DNA of 64,000 nt. It comes from Micavibrio sp964400125. Lineage in GTDB: Bacteria; Pseudomonadota; Alphaproteobacteria; Micavibrionales; Micavibrionaceae. The translations under genes and the position numbers were made by a program. Under the pieces are notes generated by a model. It had not been told where the DNA came from. It searched no databases and saw only the letters and a program-made list of their open reading frames with translations. Numbering within the stretch: the stretch's first letter is position 1; every line of letters starts with the position of its first letter. Positions 17,867 to 25,918 of the stretch are shown piece after piece. The stretch lies in contig CAYNSR010000005.1 in NCBI GenBank assembly GCA_964400125.1, positions 144,130-208,129 of the forward strand, read 5' to 3'.

Positions 17867-20590
17867 ATGTTGCTCGCACTCGCCCAGAAAATTTTCGGTT
17901 CCAGTAACGAACGCGCGTTGAAGTCGATTTCCCGGCATGTCGACCCCATAAACGCGCTCGAACCCAAATTCGCCGCCATGACCGATACCGAATTGCGGGG
18001 CATGACTGCGGCGTTCCGTGAACGGCTGTCAAAGGGGGAACCGCTCGACGACATGTTGCACGAAGCCTTCGCCGTTGTGCGCGAAGCCGCAAAGCGAACG
18101 CTGGGCCAGCGCCACTACGATGTGCAGCTTGTCGGCGGCATTGCCCTGCATCAGGGCAAGATTGCCGAGATGCGCACGGGTGAGGGGAAAACACTGGTCG
18201 CCACGCTCGCCGTTTACCTGAATGCCCTGTCCGGCAAGGGTGTGCATGTCGTGACCGTCAACGACTATCTGGCCAGACGCGATGCCGCATGGATGGGCCA
18301 GATTTACAATTTCCTCGGCATGAGCGTCGGGTGCATCGTTCACGACCTGAAGGATCAGGAACGCAAGGACGCCTATAACTGCGATATTACCTACGGCACT
18401 AATAACGAATTCGGCTTCGATTATCTGCGTGATAACATGAAGTACCGCCTTGAAATGATGGTCCAGCGCCCGTTTCACTACGCCATCGTCGATGAAGTCG
18501 ACTCCATCCTGATCGACGAAGCCAGAACCCCGCTGATTATTTCCGGCCCGGCGGAAGATTCTTCCGAACTCTACACCGCCGTTAACAAGGTCATCCCAAG
18601 GCTGCTGCCGGAAGATTATGAAGTTGATGAAAAGCAACGCAATGCCAGCCTGAGCGAAGCCGGACAGGAACATGTTGAACAAATCCTGCGCGATATCGGT
18701 TTGCTGAAGGAAGGCAACCTGTACGACGCGCTGAACATTTCACTGGTCCACCATGTCAATCAGGCGCTGCGTGCGCACAAGCTGTTTTCCATCGACAAGG
18801 ATTATATCGTCAAGGACGACAAGGTTATCATCATCGATGAATTCACCGGACGCATGATGGAAGGCCGCCGTTTCTCCGAAGGCCTGCATCAGGCGCTCGA
18901 AGCCAAGGAAGGCACACGGATCCAGAACGAAAACCAGACTCTGGCCTCCATCACCTTCCAGAATTATTTCCGCATGTACCCGAAACTGGCGGGCATGACC
19001 GGAACGGCCCAGACCGAAGCTGCCGAATTTATGGAAATTTATAAACTCGGCGTGGTAGAAATTCCCACCAACCGCGCCGTATCGCGGATCGACCACAATG
19101 ACAAAATCTACAAATCTCTGGGCGACAAGGAAGAAGCCACTCTCCGGCTGATCCAGGAATGCCTCGAACGCAAACAACCGGTTCTGGTGGGGACGGTCTC
19201 CATCGAAAAATCGGAAAAACTCTCTGCCGTTCTGAAAAAGGCAAAGGTTCCGCACAACGTCCTGAACGCCCGCTACCACGAACAGGAAGCCCATATCATC
19301 GCTCAGGCCGGACGCCCCGGCGCGGTCACGATTGCCACCAACATGGCCGGACGCGGTACGGACATCCAGCTCGGCGGCAACCTGGACATGCGCGTCGCCC
19401 ACGAAATTTCCAACGACCTCCCCGAAAACGAACGGGCCTTGCGGATTGAAACCATCCGCGCCGAAATCGAACGCGACCGGGAAATCGTTCGTCAGGCGGG
19501 GGGGCTGTATATCATCGGCACCGAACGCCACGAATCCCGCCGCATCGACAACCAGCTCCGTGGACGTTCCGGACGGCAGGGCGACCCCGGCGCATCCATC
19601 TTCTTCCTTTCTCTGGAAGACGATCTGATGCGCATTTTCGGCGCTGAAAAAATGGAAGCCCTGCTGGCCCATAAAACCATCGGTCTGCGCGATGGCGAAG
19701 CCCTGACGCATCCGTGGATTTCCAAGGCCCTTGAACGCGCACAGGGCCGCGTCGAAACCATGAACTTCGAAATCCGGAAAAACCTGCTCAAATTCGATAA
19801 CGTCATGAACGACCAGCGCAAGATCATCTATGAACAGCGCCGCGAAATCATCGAATCTGAAAACGTCGAAGACATCATTACCGGCATGCGTCACGAAATC
19901 ATCGACGATCTGGTGACGCGCTGCATCCCCGAACAAAGCTATGCCGAACAATGGGATATCGCCACACTGCACGCGGAATGCCAGCGCCTTCTCGGGCTGG
20001 ACCTGCCCGTGCATGACTGGGCGAAGGAAGAAGGCATTGCCGAAACGGAAATCGCCAATCGCATCATTGACGAATCCGACCGGAAAATGGCGCAAAAGGC
20101 CGTCAATTCCAACCCGAAAATGTTCCGCCAGATTGAAAAGGCCTTCCTGCTGCAAGGCGTTGACCAACACTGGAAAGAACACCTGCTCAATCTCGACCAT
20201 CTGCGTCAGGGGATCAACCTGCGCGCCTTCGGCCAGCGCGATCCGCTGAACGAATACAAGACCGAAGCCTTCGCGATGTTTGAACTGATGCTGATCCATC
20301 TGCGCGAAAGCGTAACCCAGACCCTGAGCCTGATGGATATCGGCAACCCCGAAGGGGTGCAGGATGCCATTCTCGGCCCCCGCGTCGATCCGTCCAGAAT
20401 GCGCGAAACACGCACAGACCCGGCACTGGCCGGGACCGGGGCGGCCCCTGCGGGCGCGGAACCGCGTATGGTGCGCAACACCTTCGACCAGAACGATCCC
20501 GCGACCTGGGCATCAACCTCGCGTAACGCCCCCTGCCCTTGCGGATCGGGTAAAAAATACAAATACTGCCACGGGGAAGTAGCACGCTAA
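17867..20590 (+). CDS. secA: Preprotein translocase ATPase SecA
   Basis: 907 residues, full length. Motor ATPase of the Sec pathway that pushes preproteins through SecYEG. Walker A MRTGEGKT (102-109), DEAD-type DEVD, the preprotein cross-linking region, second nucleotide-binding fold with TNMAGRGTDI, and the C-terminal zinc/SecB-binding motif CPCGSGKKYKYCHG. It stands alone with its own candidate promoter. Confidence 0.99.
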   Translation: MLLALAQKIFGSSNERALKSISRHVDPINALEPKFAAMTDTELRGMTAAFRERLSKGEPLDDMLHEAFAVVREAAKRTLGQRHYDVQLVGGIALHQGKIAEMRTGEGKTLVATLAVYLNALSGKGVHVVTVNDYLARRDAAWMGQIYNFLGMSVGCIVHDLKDQERKDAYNCDITYGTNNEFGFDYLRDNMKYRLEMMVQRPFHYAIVDEVDSILIDEARTPLIISGPAEDSSELYTAVNKVIPRLLPEDYEVDEKQRNASLSEAGQEHVEQILRDIGLLKEGNLYDALNISLVHHVNQALRAHKLFSIDKDYIVKDDKVIIIDEFTGRMMEGRRFSEGLHQALEAKEGTRIQNENQTLASITFQNYFRMYPKLAGMTGTAQTEAAEFMEIYKLGVVEIPTNRAVSRIDHNDKIYKSLGDKEEATLRLIQECLERKQPVLVGTVSIEKSEKLSAVLKKAKVPHNVLNARYHEQEAHIIAQAGRPGAVTIATNMAGRGTDIQLGGNLDMRVAHEISNDLPENERALRIETIRAEIERDREIVRQAGGLYIIGTERHESRRIDNQLRGRSGRQGDPGASIFFLSLEDDLMRIFGAEKMEALLAHKTIGLRDGEALTHPWISKALERAQGRVETMNFEIRKNLLKFDNVMNDQRKIIYEQRREIIESENVEDIITGMRHEIIDDLVTRCIPEQSYAEQWDIATLHAECQRLLGLDLPVHDWAKEEGIAETEIANRIIDESDRKMAQKAVNSNPKMFRQIEKAFLLQGVDQHWKEHLLNLDHLRQGINLRAFGQRDPLNEYKTEAFAMFELMLIHLRESVTQTLSLMDIGNPEGVQDAILGPRVDPSRMRETRTDPALAGTGAAPAGAEPRMVRNTFDQNDPATWASTSRNAPCPCGSGKKYKYCHGEVAR

Positions 20591-20613
20591 AAAACGCGGA
20601 AGGCGACAACGAT

Positions 20614-21807
20614 ATGCACACCCCAGATATCATCGTCTCCGGTGCCGGTATTGCGGGCTTGTGGTTGTTTCATCACCTGAAACGGGCCGGTTATGACGTT
20701 CTCCTCCTTGAACGGGATTCCATCGGCTGCGGCCAGACCATCGCCTCGCAGGGGATTATCCATTCCGGCCTCAAATACGCCTTTGCCGGGCAAATCAACG
20801 AACTCGCCCGCTCGATCAGCGCCATGCCCGATCTCTGGCGTGACGCACTCGCCGGAAGGGGGCCGGTTGACCTGCGGGCCGCGCGGGCCAACGCATCGTC
20901 ACAATATCTTTTAATTCCCCCCGGTCTGATGGGTGGATTGATCGGTCTGGTGACGAAAAAGGCCCTTGGCGGCAATGTCCGCGAACTGAAAAAAACGGAA
21001 TGGCCGGACAGTATCGTCAAGGCCGGATTCAACGGCACGGTCATTTTCATGGATGAACCCATCCTCGACGTTGCCTCCGTACTCCATGCGCTGGCCGCAC
21101 CCTACCGCGATCACATCCGCAGGGCCGATGTTCTGGCCGATACGGATTACGTCATCGTCGATGGAAACATCGACACGCTTTATCTCGGTGCCGAACCGGT
21201 CCGGGCGAAGAAATATATTTTTACGACTGCGGATTCCAATAAACTGATTGCCGAAAAATTCGGCCATGCCGATGGCCTTCAAACGCAGGCGCGCCCGTTA
21301 TTGATGGGGATGATGCGCAATGCCCCGTTCGAATTATACGCCCACTGCGTCGGCCCGTCCGAAAAGCCCGTGGTGACAATCACAACCCACCGCGCCACCG
21401 ACGGCTCGCTCGTCTGGTATCTGGGCGGCGGGGTCGCCGAACGCGCAAAAAACGCCGCCCCCGGCGATGTTTACAAGGCCGCACAGGATGGCCTGCGCAA
21501 ATACATGCCGCATGTCGATCTCTCCCGCGTGATCTGGTCTACCCTGCCCGTTGACCGCATCGAAGGAAAATCCAAAACCGCCGGGCACCTGCCCGATACC
21601 CCGACCATCCATACCGCCCATAACGCCCTGTATTGCTGGCCGACAAAACTGACCTTTGCCCCGATGCTGGCGCAACAGGTCGTGGCGCAACTCGAAAAAG
21701 ACGGCATTACCCCTTCCGGCACGCAAAGCGATTTCAGCTTCCTTCCCCCCTGCCCCGTCACCGAAGCCCCGTGGGACCAGGCCGAATGGACTGCGGTGGC
21801 CGCCTGA
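20614..21807 (+). CDS. FAD-dependent oxidoreductase (DAO family)
   Basis: 397 residues. The N-terminal dinucleotide motif GAGIAGLWLFHHLKRAGYDV followed by LLERD binds FAD. QGIIHSGLKYA resembles the 2-hydroxyglutarate oxidase/glycerol-3-phosphate dehydrogenase branch. The substrate cannot be read from the sequence. It lies 18 bases before an aldo/keto reductase gene on the same strand, and the pair probably acts on related substrates (inference). The start follows secA by 23 bases; no strong ribosome site is seen. Confidence 0.8.
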   Translation: MHTPDIIVSGAGIAGLWLFHHLKRAGYDVLLLERDSIGCGQTIASQGIIHSGLKYAFAGQINELARSISAMPDLWRDALAGRGPVDLRAARANASSQYLLIPPGLMGGLIGLVTKKALGGNVRELKKTEWPDSIVKAGFNGTVIFMDEPILDVASVLHALAAPYRDHIRRADVLADTDYVIVDGNIDTLYLGAEPVRAKKYIFTTADSNKLIAEKFGHADGLQTQARPLLMGMMRNAPFELYAHCVGPSEKPVVTITTHRATDGSLVWYLGGGVAERAKNAAPGDVYKAAQDGLRKYMPHVDLSRVIWSTLPVDRIEGKSKTAGHLPDTPTIHTAHNALYCWPTKLTFAPMLAQQVVAQLEKDGITPSGTQSDFSFLPPCPVTEAPWDQAEWTAVAA

Positions 21808-21825
21808 ATCCATAAGGGGAAAAGA

Positions 21826-22596
21826 ATGCACAAAATCCCGCAAAGACCACTCGGCCAGACTGGCCTGTCCCTGTCGGTTCTGGGGCTTGGAACCGTCAAA
21901 TTCGGGCGAAATCAGGGGGTGAAATACCCGCAGGAATTTGCTCTCCCCGATATGGAATCCTTGGGCAATCTGCTTGCCGTCGCCCGCGATTCCGGCATCA
22001 ACACGCTCGACACCGCCCCGGCCTATGGCCTCAGCGAAGAACGGCTTGGCGTCTTGCTGAAAGGCCAGCGACAGGACTGGATAGTGATCGGCAAGGCGGG
22101 GGAGGAATTTGAAAACGGAAAATCAGAATACATCTTCACGCCGGAGCATTTTGAATTCAGCCTGATGCGCAGCCTGAAACGCCTTGATACCGACTATCTC
22201 GACGTTTTCCTGATCCATTCCGACGGCCATGACATGGATATCCTGAACAACGATGCCCTGATACAAAAAATGCATGATTTCAAATCACGCGGCCTTGTCC
22301 GCGCCATTGGGGCTTCGACGAAAACAGTGAATGGCGGCATGCGCGCGCTCGACCTGATGGATTGCGCCATGGTCGCCTATAACCCGCAATACACCGATGA
22401 AAAACCCGTCCTCGACCATGCCGCTCAAACGGGCAAGGGCATTCTGGTTAAAAAAGCCTTGGGCAGCGGCCATCTCGCCCCGGCCACAAACCCGCTGCAC
22501 TTTGTCCTCGAACACCCGGCGGTCACCTCCGCCATCGTCGGCACAATCAACCCCGACCACCTCAGACAAAACACCCACCAGTTTCGGTTACAGTAA
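21826..22596 (+). CDS. Aldo/keto reductase
   Basis: 256 residues, slightly short for the family. A TIM-barrel NADPH-dependent oxidoreductase. The catalytic tetrad is visible: Asp in NTLDTAPAYG, Tyr in the same motif, Lys in IGKAGEE and His in LIHSDG. The late KKALGSGH segment is the cofactor-binding region. A good ribosome site (AAGGGGA) stands six bases before the ATG. Its last codons lie inside the 23-bp palindromic element shared with 8678-8700. Confidence 0.88.
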   Translation: MHKIPQRPLGQTGLSLSVLGLGTVKFGRNQGVKYPQEFALPDMESLGNLLAVARDSGINTLDTAPAYGLSEERLGVLLKGQRQDWIVIGKAGEEFENGKSEYIFTPEHFEFSLMRSLKRLDTDYLDVFLIHSDGHDMDILNNDALIQKMHDFKSRGLVRAIGASTKTVNGGMRALDLMDCAMVAYNPQYTDEKPVLDHAAQTGKGILVKKALGSGHLAPATNPLHFVLEHPAVTSAIVGTINPDHLRQNTHQFRLQ

Positions 22597-22605
22597 CCTT
22601 AATTA
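22583..22605. repeat. 23-bp palindromic element, copy 2
   Basis: Identical over 23 bases to 8678-8700. Here it contains the last four codons and stop of the aldo/keto reductase, and its final three bases are the stop codon of the opposing CorC-type gene, exactly as in copy 1. Confidence 0.7.
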
Positions 22606-23895
22606 TGCCGCCTGTTCACCCGACTCCGGCGGTGGCGGCACCACGCGGATCAATGTGATCTGATGGCGATGGCGGCGGATAATGTCGAAACGAAAACCGT
22701 GAAAATTGAACACCTGCCCCGGTTCAGGGATTTTTTGCGCTTCATGCAAAATCAGGCCCGCCAGCGTCGAATAATGCTCGCTCGGCAAATTCCATTCAAA
22801 TTCGCGGTTCAAATCACGAATCGTGACGGTGCCGTCGATCATATAACTGCCATTGGGTTGCTTGCGCACACCGGCAACGCTGATGTCATGTTCATCATCG
22901 ATTTTGCCGACGATTTCTTCGAGAATATCCTCCAGCGTCACCAGCCCCATCAGCGACCCGTATTCATCCACCACCATGGCAAAATGTTCGCGCCGCTGGC
23001 GGAAAGCCTGCAACTGGTCGAAAAGATTCGTCGTGTCTGGAATAAACCACGGATCATTCGCCAGTTTTTCGACGTCGATATCCTTCAGATTGCCCCCGGC
23101 ATTTTGCAGCTCCCGCAACAATGCCTTGGCGTGAATGACCCCGACAATATTATCAGGCTCGTCGCGCCACACGGGGATGCGCGTATACTGGCTATCGAGA
23201 ACTTCCTGCACGATATTTTCCAGCGGCTGGTCCAGATCAATCGCCATCATCGAATTGCGGTGAGTCATGATTTCACCAACCCAGACATCGGCAAGATCCA
23301 GAATCGAGCGCAGCATGGCGCGCTGCTCCTGCGTTTCCTCCTCCTGTCCGCTATGCATTTCGATCGCACCGCGCAATTCATCCATGGTGTCGCCAAGGAC
23401 GACGACACTGATATCCGCGCCGCATAATTTCAGTACAAAACGCACGAAATGGCCGACGGCTTCCGATATCGGTGCAAAAACAATGGTCAGAACGCGAACC
23501 ACCGGCGCAACCGCCATCGCCAGAGAATCAGCACGGTAAAGCGCATATGTCTTCGGCATGACTTCCGAAAAAATCAGGATGAAGGCCGTCATGACGATAG
23601 TCGCATAAACGACTCCCGCATCCCCGAACATGGTAATCAAAACACTGGTCGCCAGCGCCGAGGCAAGAATGTTGACCATGTTGTTGCCCAGCAGCAACGC
23701 ACCAATCATCTTTTCTTTTTTTGCCCGCACCTGATTGACGATTTTGGCGCGCTTGTCGCCCTTTTGCTCGAGCGCCAGCATCCGCCCTTTCGACGCCGCC
23801 GTCAGGGCCGTTTCCGACCCGGAAAAGAACCCCGACAACACCAGCAAAACCACGATTGCCAGAACGGAAAGCCAGAATTCAAGATCCAGTTCCAT
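22603..23895 (-). CDS. CorC/HlyC-type CBS-domain membrane protein (DUF21)
   Basis: 430 residues. N-terminal DUF21 membrane part with about four helices (1-195), a paired CBS domain (about 205-330, VGEIMTHRNSMMAIDLDQP) and the C-terminal CorC_HlyC domain ending in the RFDIIRRHRHQITLIRV strand. The family includes CNNM/CorC magnesium transporters; the earlier haemolysin naming is not informative. Begins three bases after aroB ends, so it belongs to the aroK-aroB unit. Confidence 0.92.
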   Translation of the reverse strand: MELDLEFWLSVLAIVVLLVLSGFFSGSETALTAASKGRMLALEQKGDKRAKIVNQVRAKKEKMIGALLLGNNMVNILASALATSVLITMFGDAGVVYATIVMTAFILIFSEVMPKTYALYRADSLAMAVAPVVRVLTIVFAPISEAVGHFVRFVLKLCGADISVVVLGDTMDELRGAIEMHSGQEEETQEQRAMLRSILDLADVWVGEIMTHRNSMMAIDLDQPLENIVQEVLDSQYTRIPVWRDEPDNIVGVIHAKALLRELQNAGGNLKDIDVEKLANDPWFIPDTTNLFDQLQAFRQRREHFAMVVDEYGSLMGLVTLEDILEEIVGKIDDEHDISVAGVRKQPNGSYMIDGTVTIRDLNREFEWNLPSEHYSTLAGLILHEAQKIPEPGQVFNFHGFRFDIIRRHRHQITLIRVVPPPPESGEQAA

Positions 23896-23898
23896 GCC

Positions 23899-25050
23899 TT
23901 ATGCCCCATTGATTGATTGCTGAACGACCGCCAGAACGTCTTCTTCCGGCACCTGACGCGCGACAAAGGCCGCGCCGATCCTGCGCGCCAGCACAAAGGT
24001 CAACCCTCCGGCCTCCGCCTTTTTATCCGCATACATCAACCGCACCAGCGTTGCCGGATCGTCGTGAATAATCCCCTTCAAATCCTGAATCGAGGTCGGC
24101 AGACCGATGTCGCGCAGATGCGCCCCCAGCCGGGAACGAGGCTCGTCGTCGCAATACCCCAGACGCTGCGACAGGGCCAACGCCATCATCATTCCCACCG
24201 CCACGCCTTCGCCATGGAGCAGACGGTCCGAATACCCCGTTGACGCCTCCAGCGCATGGCCGAATGTATGGCCAAAATTCAGGAGCGCGCGCACATCCGC
24301 CTCGCGCTCGTCCTGCGCCACGATCTCGGCCTTCTTGCGACAGGCGGTTTCAATGGCGAAGGCCAGCGCATGTTCTTCCAGATCGCATACCGCCCTGCCA
24401 TTTTTTTCCAGCCATGCAAAAAAATCAGGATCGTTGATAAAACCGTATTTGATAATCTCGGCATACCCGGCAAGGCGTTGCCGGATGTTCAGCGTTTCCA
24501 GTGTATTCAGATCACACAGGACCAGTGATGGCTGGTAAAACGCGCCAACCAGATTTTTCCCCTGCTTCATGTCAATCGCGGTTTTCCCGCCGACACCGCT
24601 ATCCACCTGCGCCAGCAATGTCGTCGGAATCTGGACAAGAGGGATGCCGCGCAAAATGGTCGCCGCAACAAACCCGCCCAGATCACCCACCACGCCGCCG
24701 CCAACCGCGAACAAAACAGACTGGCGATTGACGCCGCTATCCAGCATCCAATTGAGAATTTTTTCGTACCAGTCGAGCGATTTGCTTTCCTCCCCCGGCA
24801 GAATAGGAAATAAATGGACACCAGCAACACCAGCTCTTTTTTCTAGCACCGCTCTCAGGGATTCCGCATAAGGTCTGGCATTGACATCCGTCAGGATAAA
24901 CAATGTCCTGCCCTGTAACGGAAACGGTAAAAACTCCGGACACTCCCGGATCAATCCGCGCCCGATACGCACCGGATAGGAGCGGTCTTCCAGTTGCACC
25001 ATCAAAACCCGCTGCGGCGTCTGACCGTCGGGGATCGTTACGGGCTGCAT
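23899..25050 (-). CDS. aroB: 3-dehydroquinate synthase
   Basis: 383 residues. Converts DAHP to 3-dehydroquinate, the second shikimate step, using NAD and a divalent metal. Signatures: GGGVVGDLGGFVAATILRG for NAD binding, GGKTAIDMKQGKN, and the metal ligands around LNFGHTFGHALE and LLHGEGVAVGM. It overlaps the aroK end by 13 bases. Confidence 0.97.
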   Translation of the reverse strand: MQPVTIPDGQTPQRVLMVQLEDRSYPVRIGRGLIRECPEFLPFPLQGRTLFILTDVNARPYAESLRAVLEKRAGVAGVHLFPILPGEESKSLDWYEKILNWMLDSGVNRQSVLFAVGGGVVGDLGGFVAATILRGIPLVQIPTTLLAQVDSGVGGKTAIDMKQGKNLVGAFYQPSLVLCDLNTLETLNIRQRLAGYAEIIKYGFINDPDFFAWLEKNGRAVCDLEEHALAFAIETACRKKAEIVAQDEREADVRALLNFGHTFGHALEASTGYSDRLLHGEGVAVGMMMALALSQRLGYCDDEPRSRLGAHLRDIGLPTSIQDLKGIIHDDPATLVRLMYADKKAEAGGLTFVLARRIGAAFVARQVPEEDVLAVVQQSINGA

Positions 25051-25601
25051 GATTTCAGTCTTTCTTCTATCAGTTTCAACATATGTGCCAAAATCTCATC
25101 CGGCATCTTGCCGTCGGTATCCACCGTCAAATCAGCGCGACAATAGACAGGATAGCGAATTTCCGCCATCTGCCGCAGGGTTTTTTCAGGGTCGCCATTT
25201 TGTAGCAAAGGGCGATCATTCTTCCGTCCCACACGGTCGAGCAACACCGCAATATCGGCCCGCGTCCAGATCGACAGCGCCTTGCCAAAGACGAGATCGG
25301 CATTGTCCTGCTGCATCACCGCGCCGCCCCCGGTCGAAACCACGCGGGGCACAGGTTCGTCTTGCAGGACTTTCCGGATTGCAGCAGATTCATACTGCCG
25401 GAACACCGCCTCGCCTCTGGTTGCAAAAATCTGCGGAATATCCATCCCGGCGGCGGCGACCGCCATATCGTCCGTGTCGATAAAGGGCAGATCCAGCGCC
25501 TGCCCGAGCATCCGCCCGAGCCGCGTCTTGCCTGCCCCCATCATCCCGACCAGAACGACCGGACGATCAAGCCTTTTTCCAATATCCCGGCCATCTGTCA
25601 T
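25038..25601 (-). CDS. aroK: Shikimate kinase
   Basis: 187 residues. Phosphorylates shikimate. P-loop GMMGAGKTRLGR near the N-terminus, DTDD shikimate-binding motif, GEAVFRQYE and STGGGAV, and the lid arginine region RVGRKNDRPLL. I chose the ATG at 25601 because the in-frame upstream extension (to 25781) has no family counterpart and would reach past the divergent promoter. aroK-aroB is the usual order. Confidence 0.95.
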   Translation of the reverse strand: MTDGRDIGKRLDRPVVLVGMMGAGKTRLGRMLGQALDLPFIDTDDMAVAAAGMDIPQIFATRGEAVFRQYESAAIRKVLQDEPVPRVVSTGGGAVMQQDNADLVFGKALSIWTRADIAVLLDRVGRKNDRPLLQNGDPEKTLRQMAEIRYPVYCRADLTVDTDGKMPDEILAHMLKLIEERLKSCSP

Positions 25602-25707
25602 GATCCCCCGTTTATGGCACAAAACCCGCCCGCTGTCATGCCGTTCCATTCGGGGGCGGCCCCAAAAAACAGTCCGGAAAAACTTGTATGAAACGCCCGC
25701 GCCATGA

Positions 25708-25735
25708 TTGAAATCGCGGGCGTCTCTGCTACATT
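25708..25735 (+). promoter_or_regulatory. Candidate promoter for the small membrane protein unit
   Basis: TTGAAA (25708-25713), a 16-base spacer and TACATT (25730-25735). Transcription would start near 25742, so the in-frame ATG at 25742 cannot be an efficient start and the one at 25763 is preferred. Confidence 0.5.
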
Positions 25736-25762
25736 CTTCCCATGCAAAGGAAAAAGACCGTG

Positions 25763-25906
25763 ATGAAATCAATTGCTTCAAAATGGCTGCCGCTGGCGGT
25801 CATGGCACTGCTTCTGGCTGCTTTCGGGTATCTGGCGGTTGCCGATATTCCGGTAACGCAGACACCGATGGAAAAAACCATCCCCAATGACCGCTTCACA
25901 CGTTAA
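25763..25906 (+). CDS. 47-residue single-pass membrane protein
   Basis: Encodes a short cytosolic start, one hydrophobic helix (WLPLAVMALLLAAFGYLAVA) and a polar C-terminus (MEKTIPNDRFTR). AAAGGA precedes the GTG/ATG pair at 25760/25763 at 8-11 bases. Its stop codon forms part of the ribosome site (TAAGGA) of the following gene, which suggests coupling. No known function. Confidence 0.65.
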   Translation: MKSIASKWLPLAVMALLLAAFGYLAVADIPVTQTPMEKTIPNDRFTR

Positions 25907-25918
25907 GGACGCCCGATT

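Noticed and set aside
18740..20299. A 519-codon open frame antisense to secA
   Set aside because: It is an open-frame shadow of secA codon usage; secA on the other strand has complete family motifs and full length.
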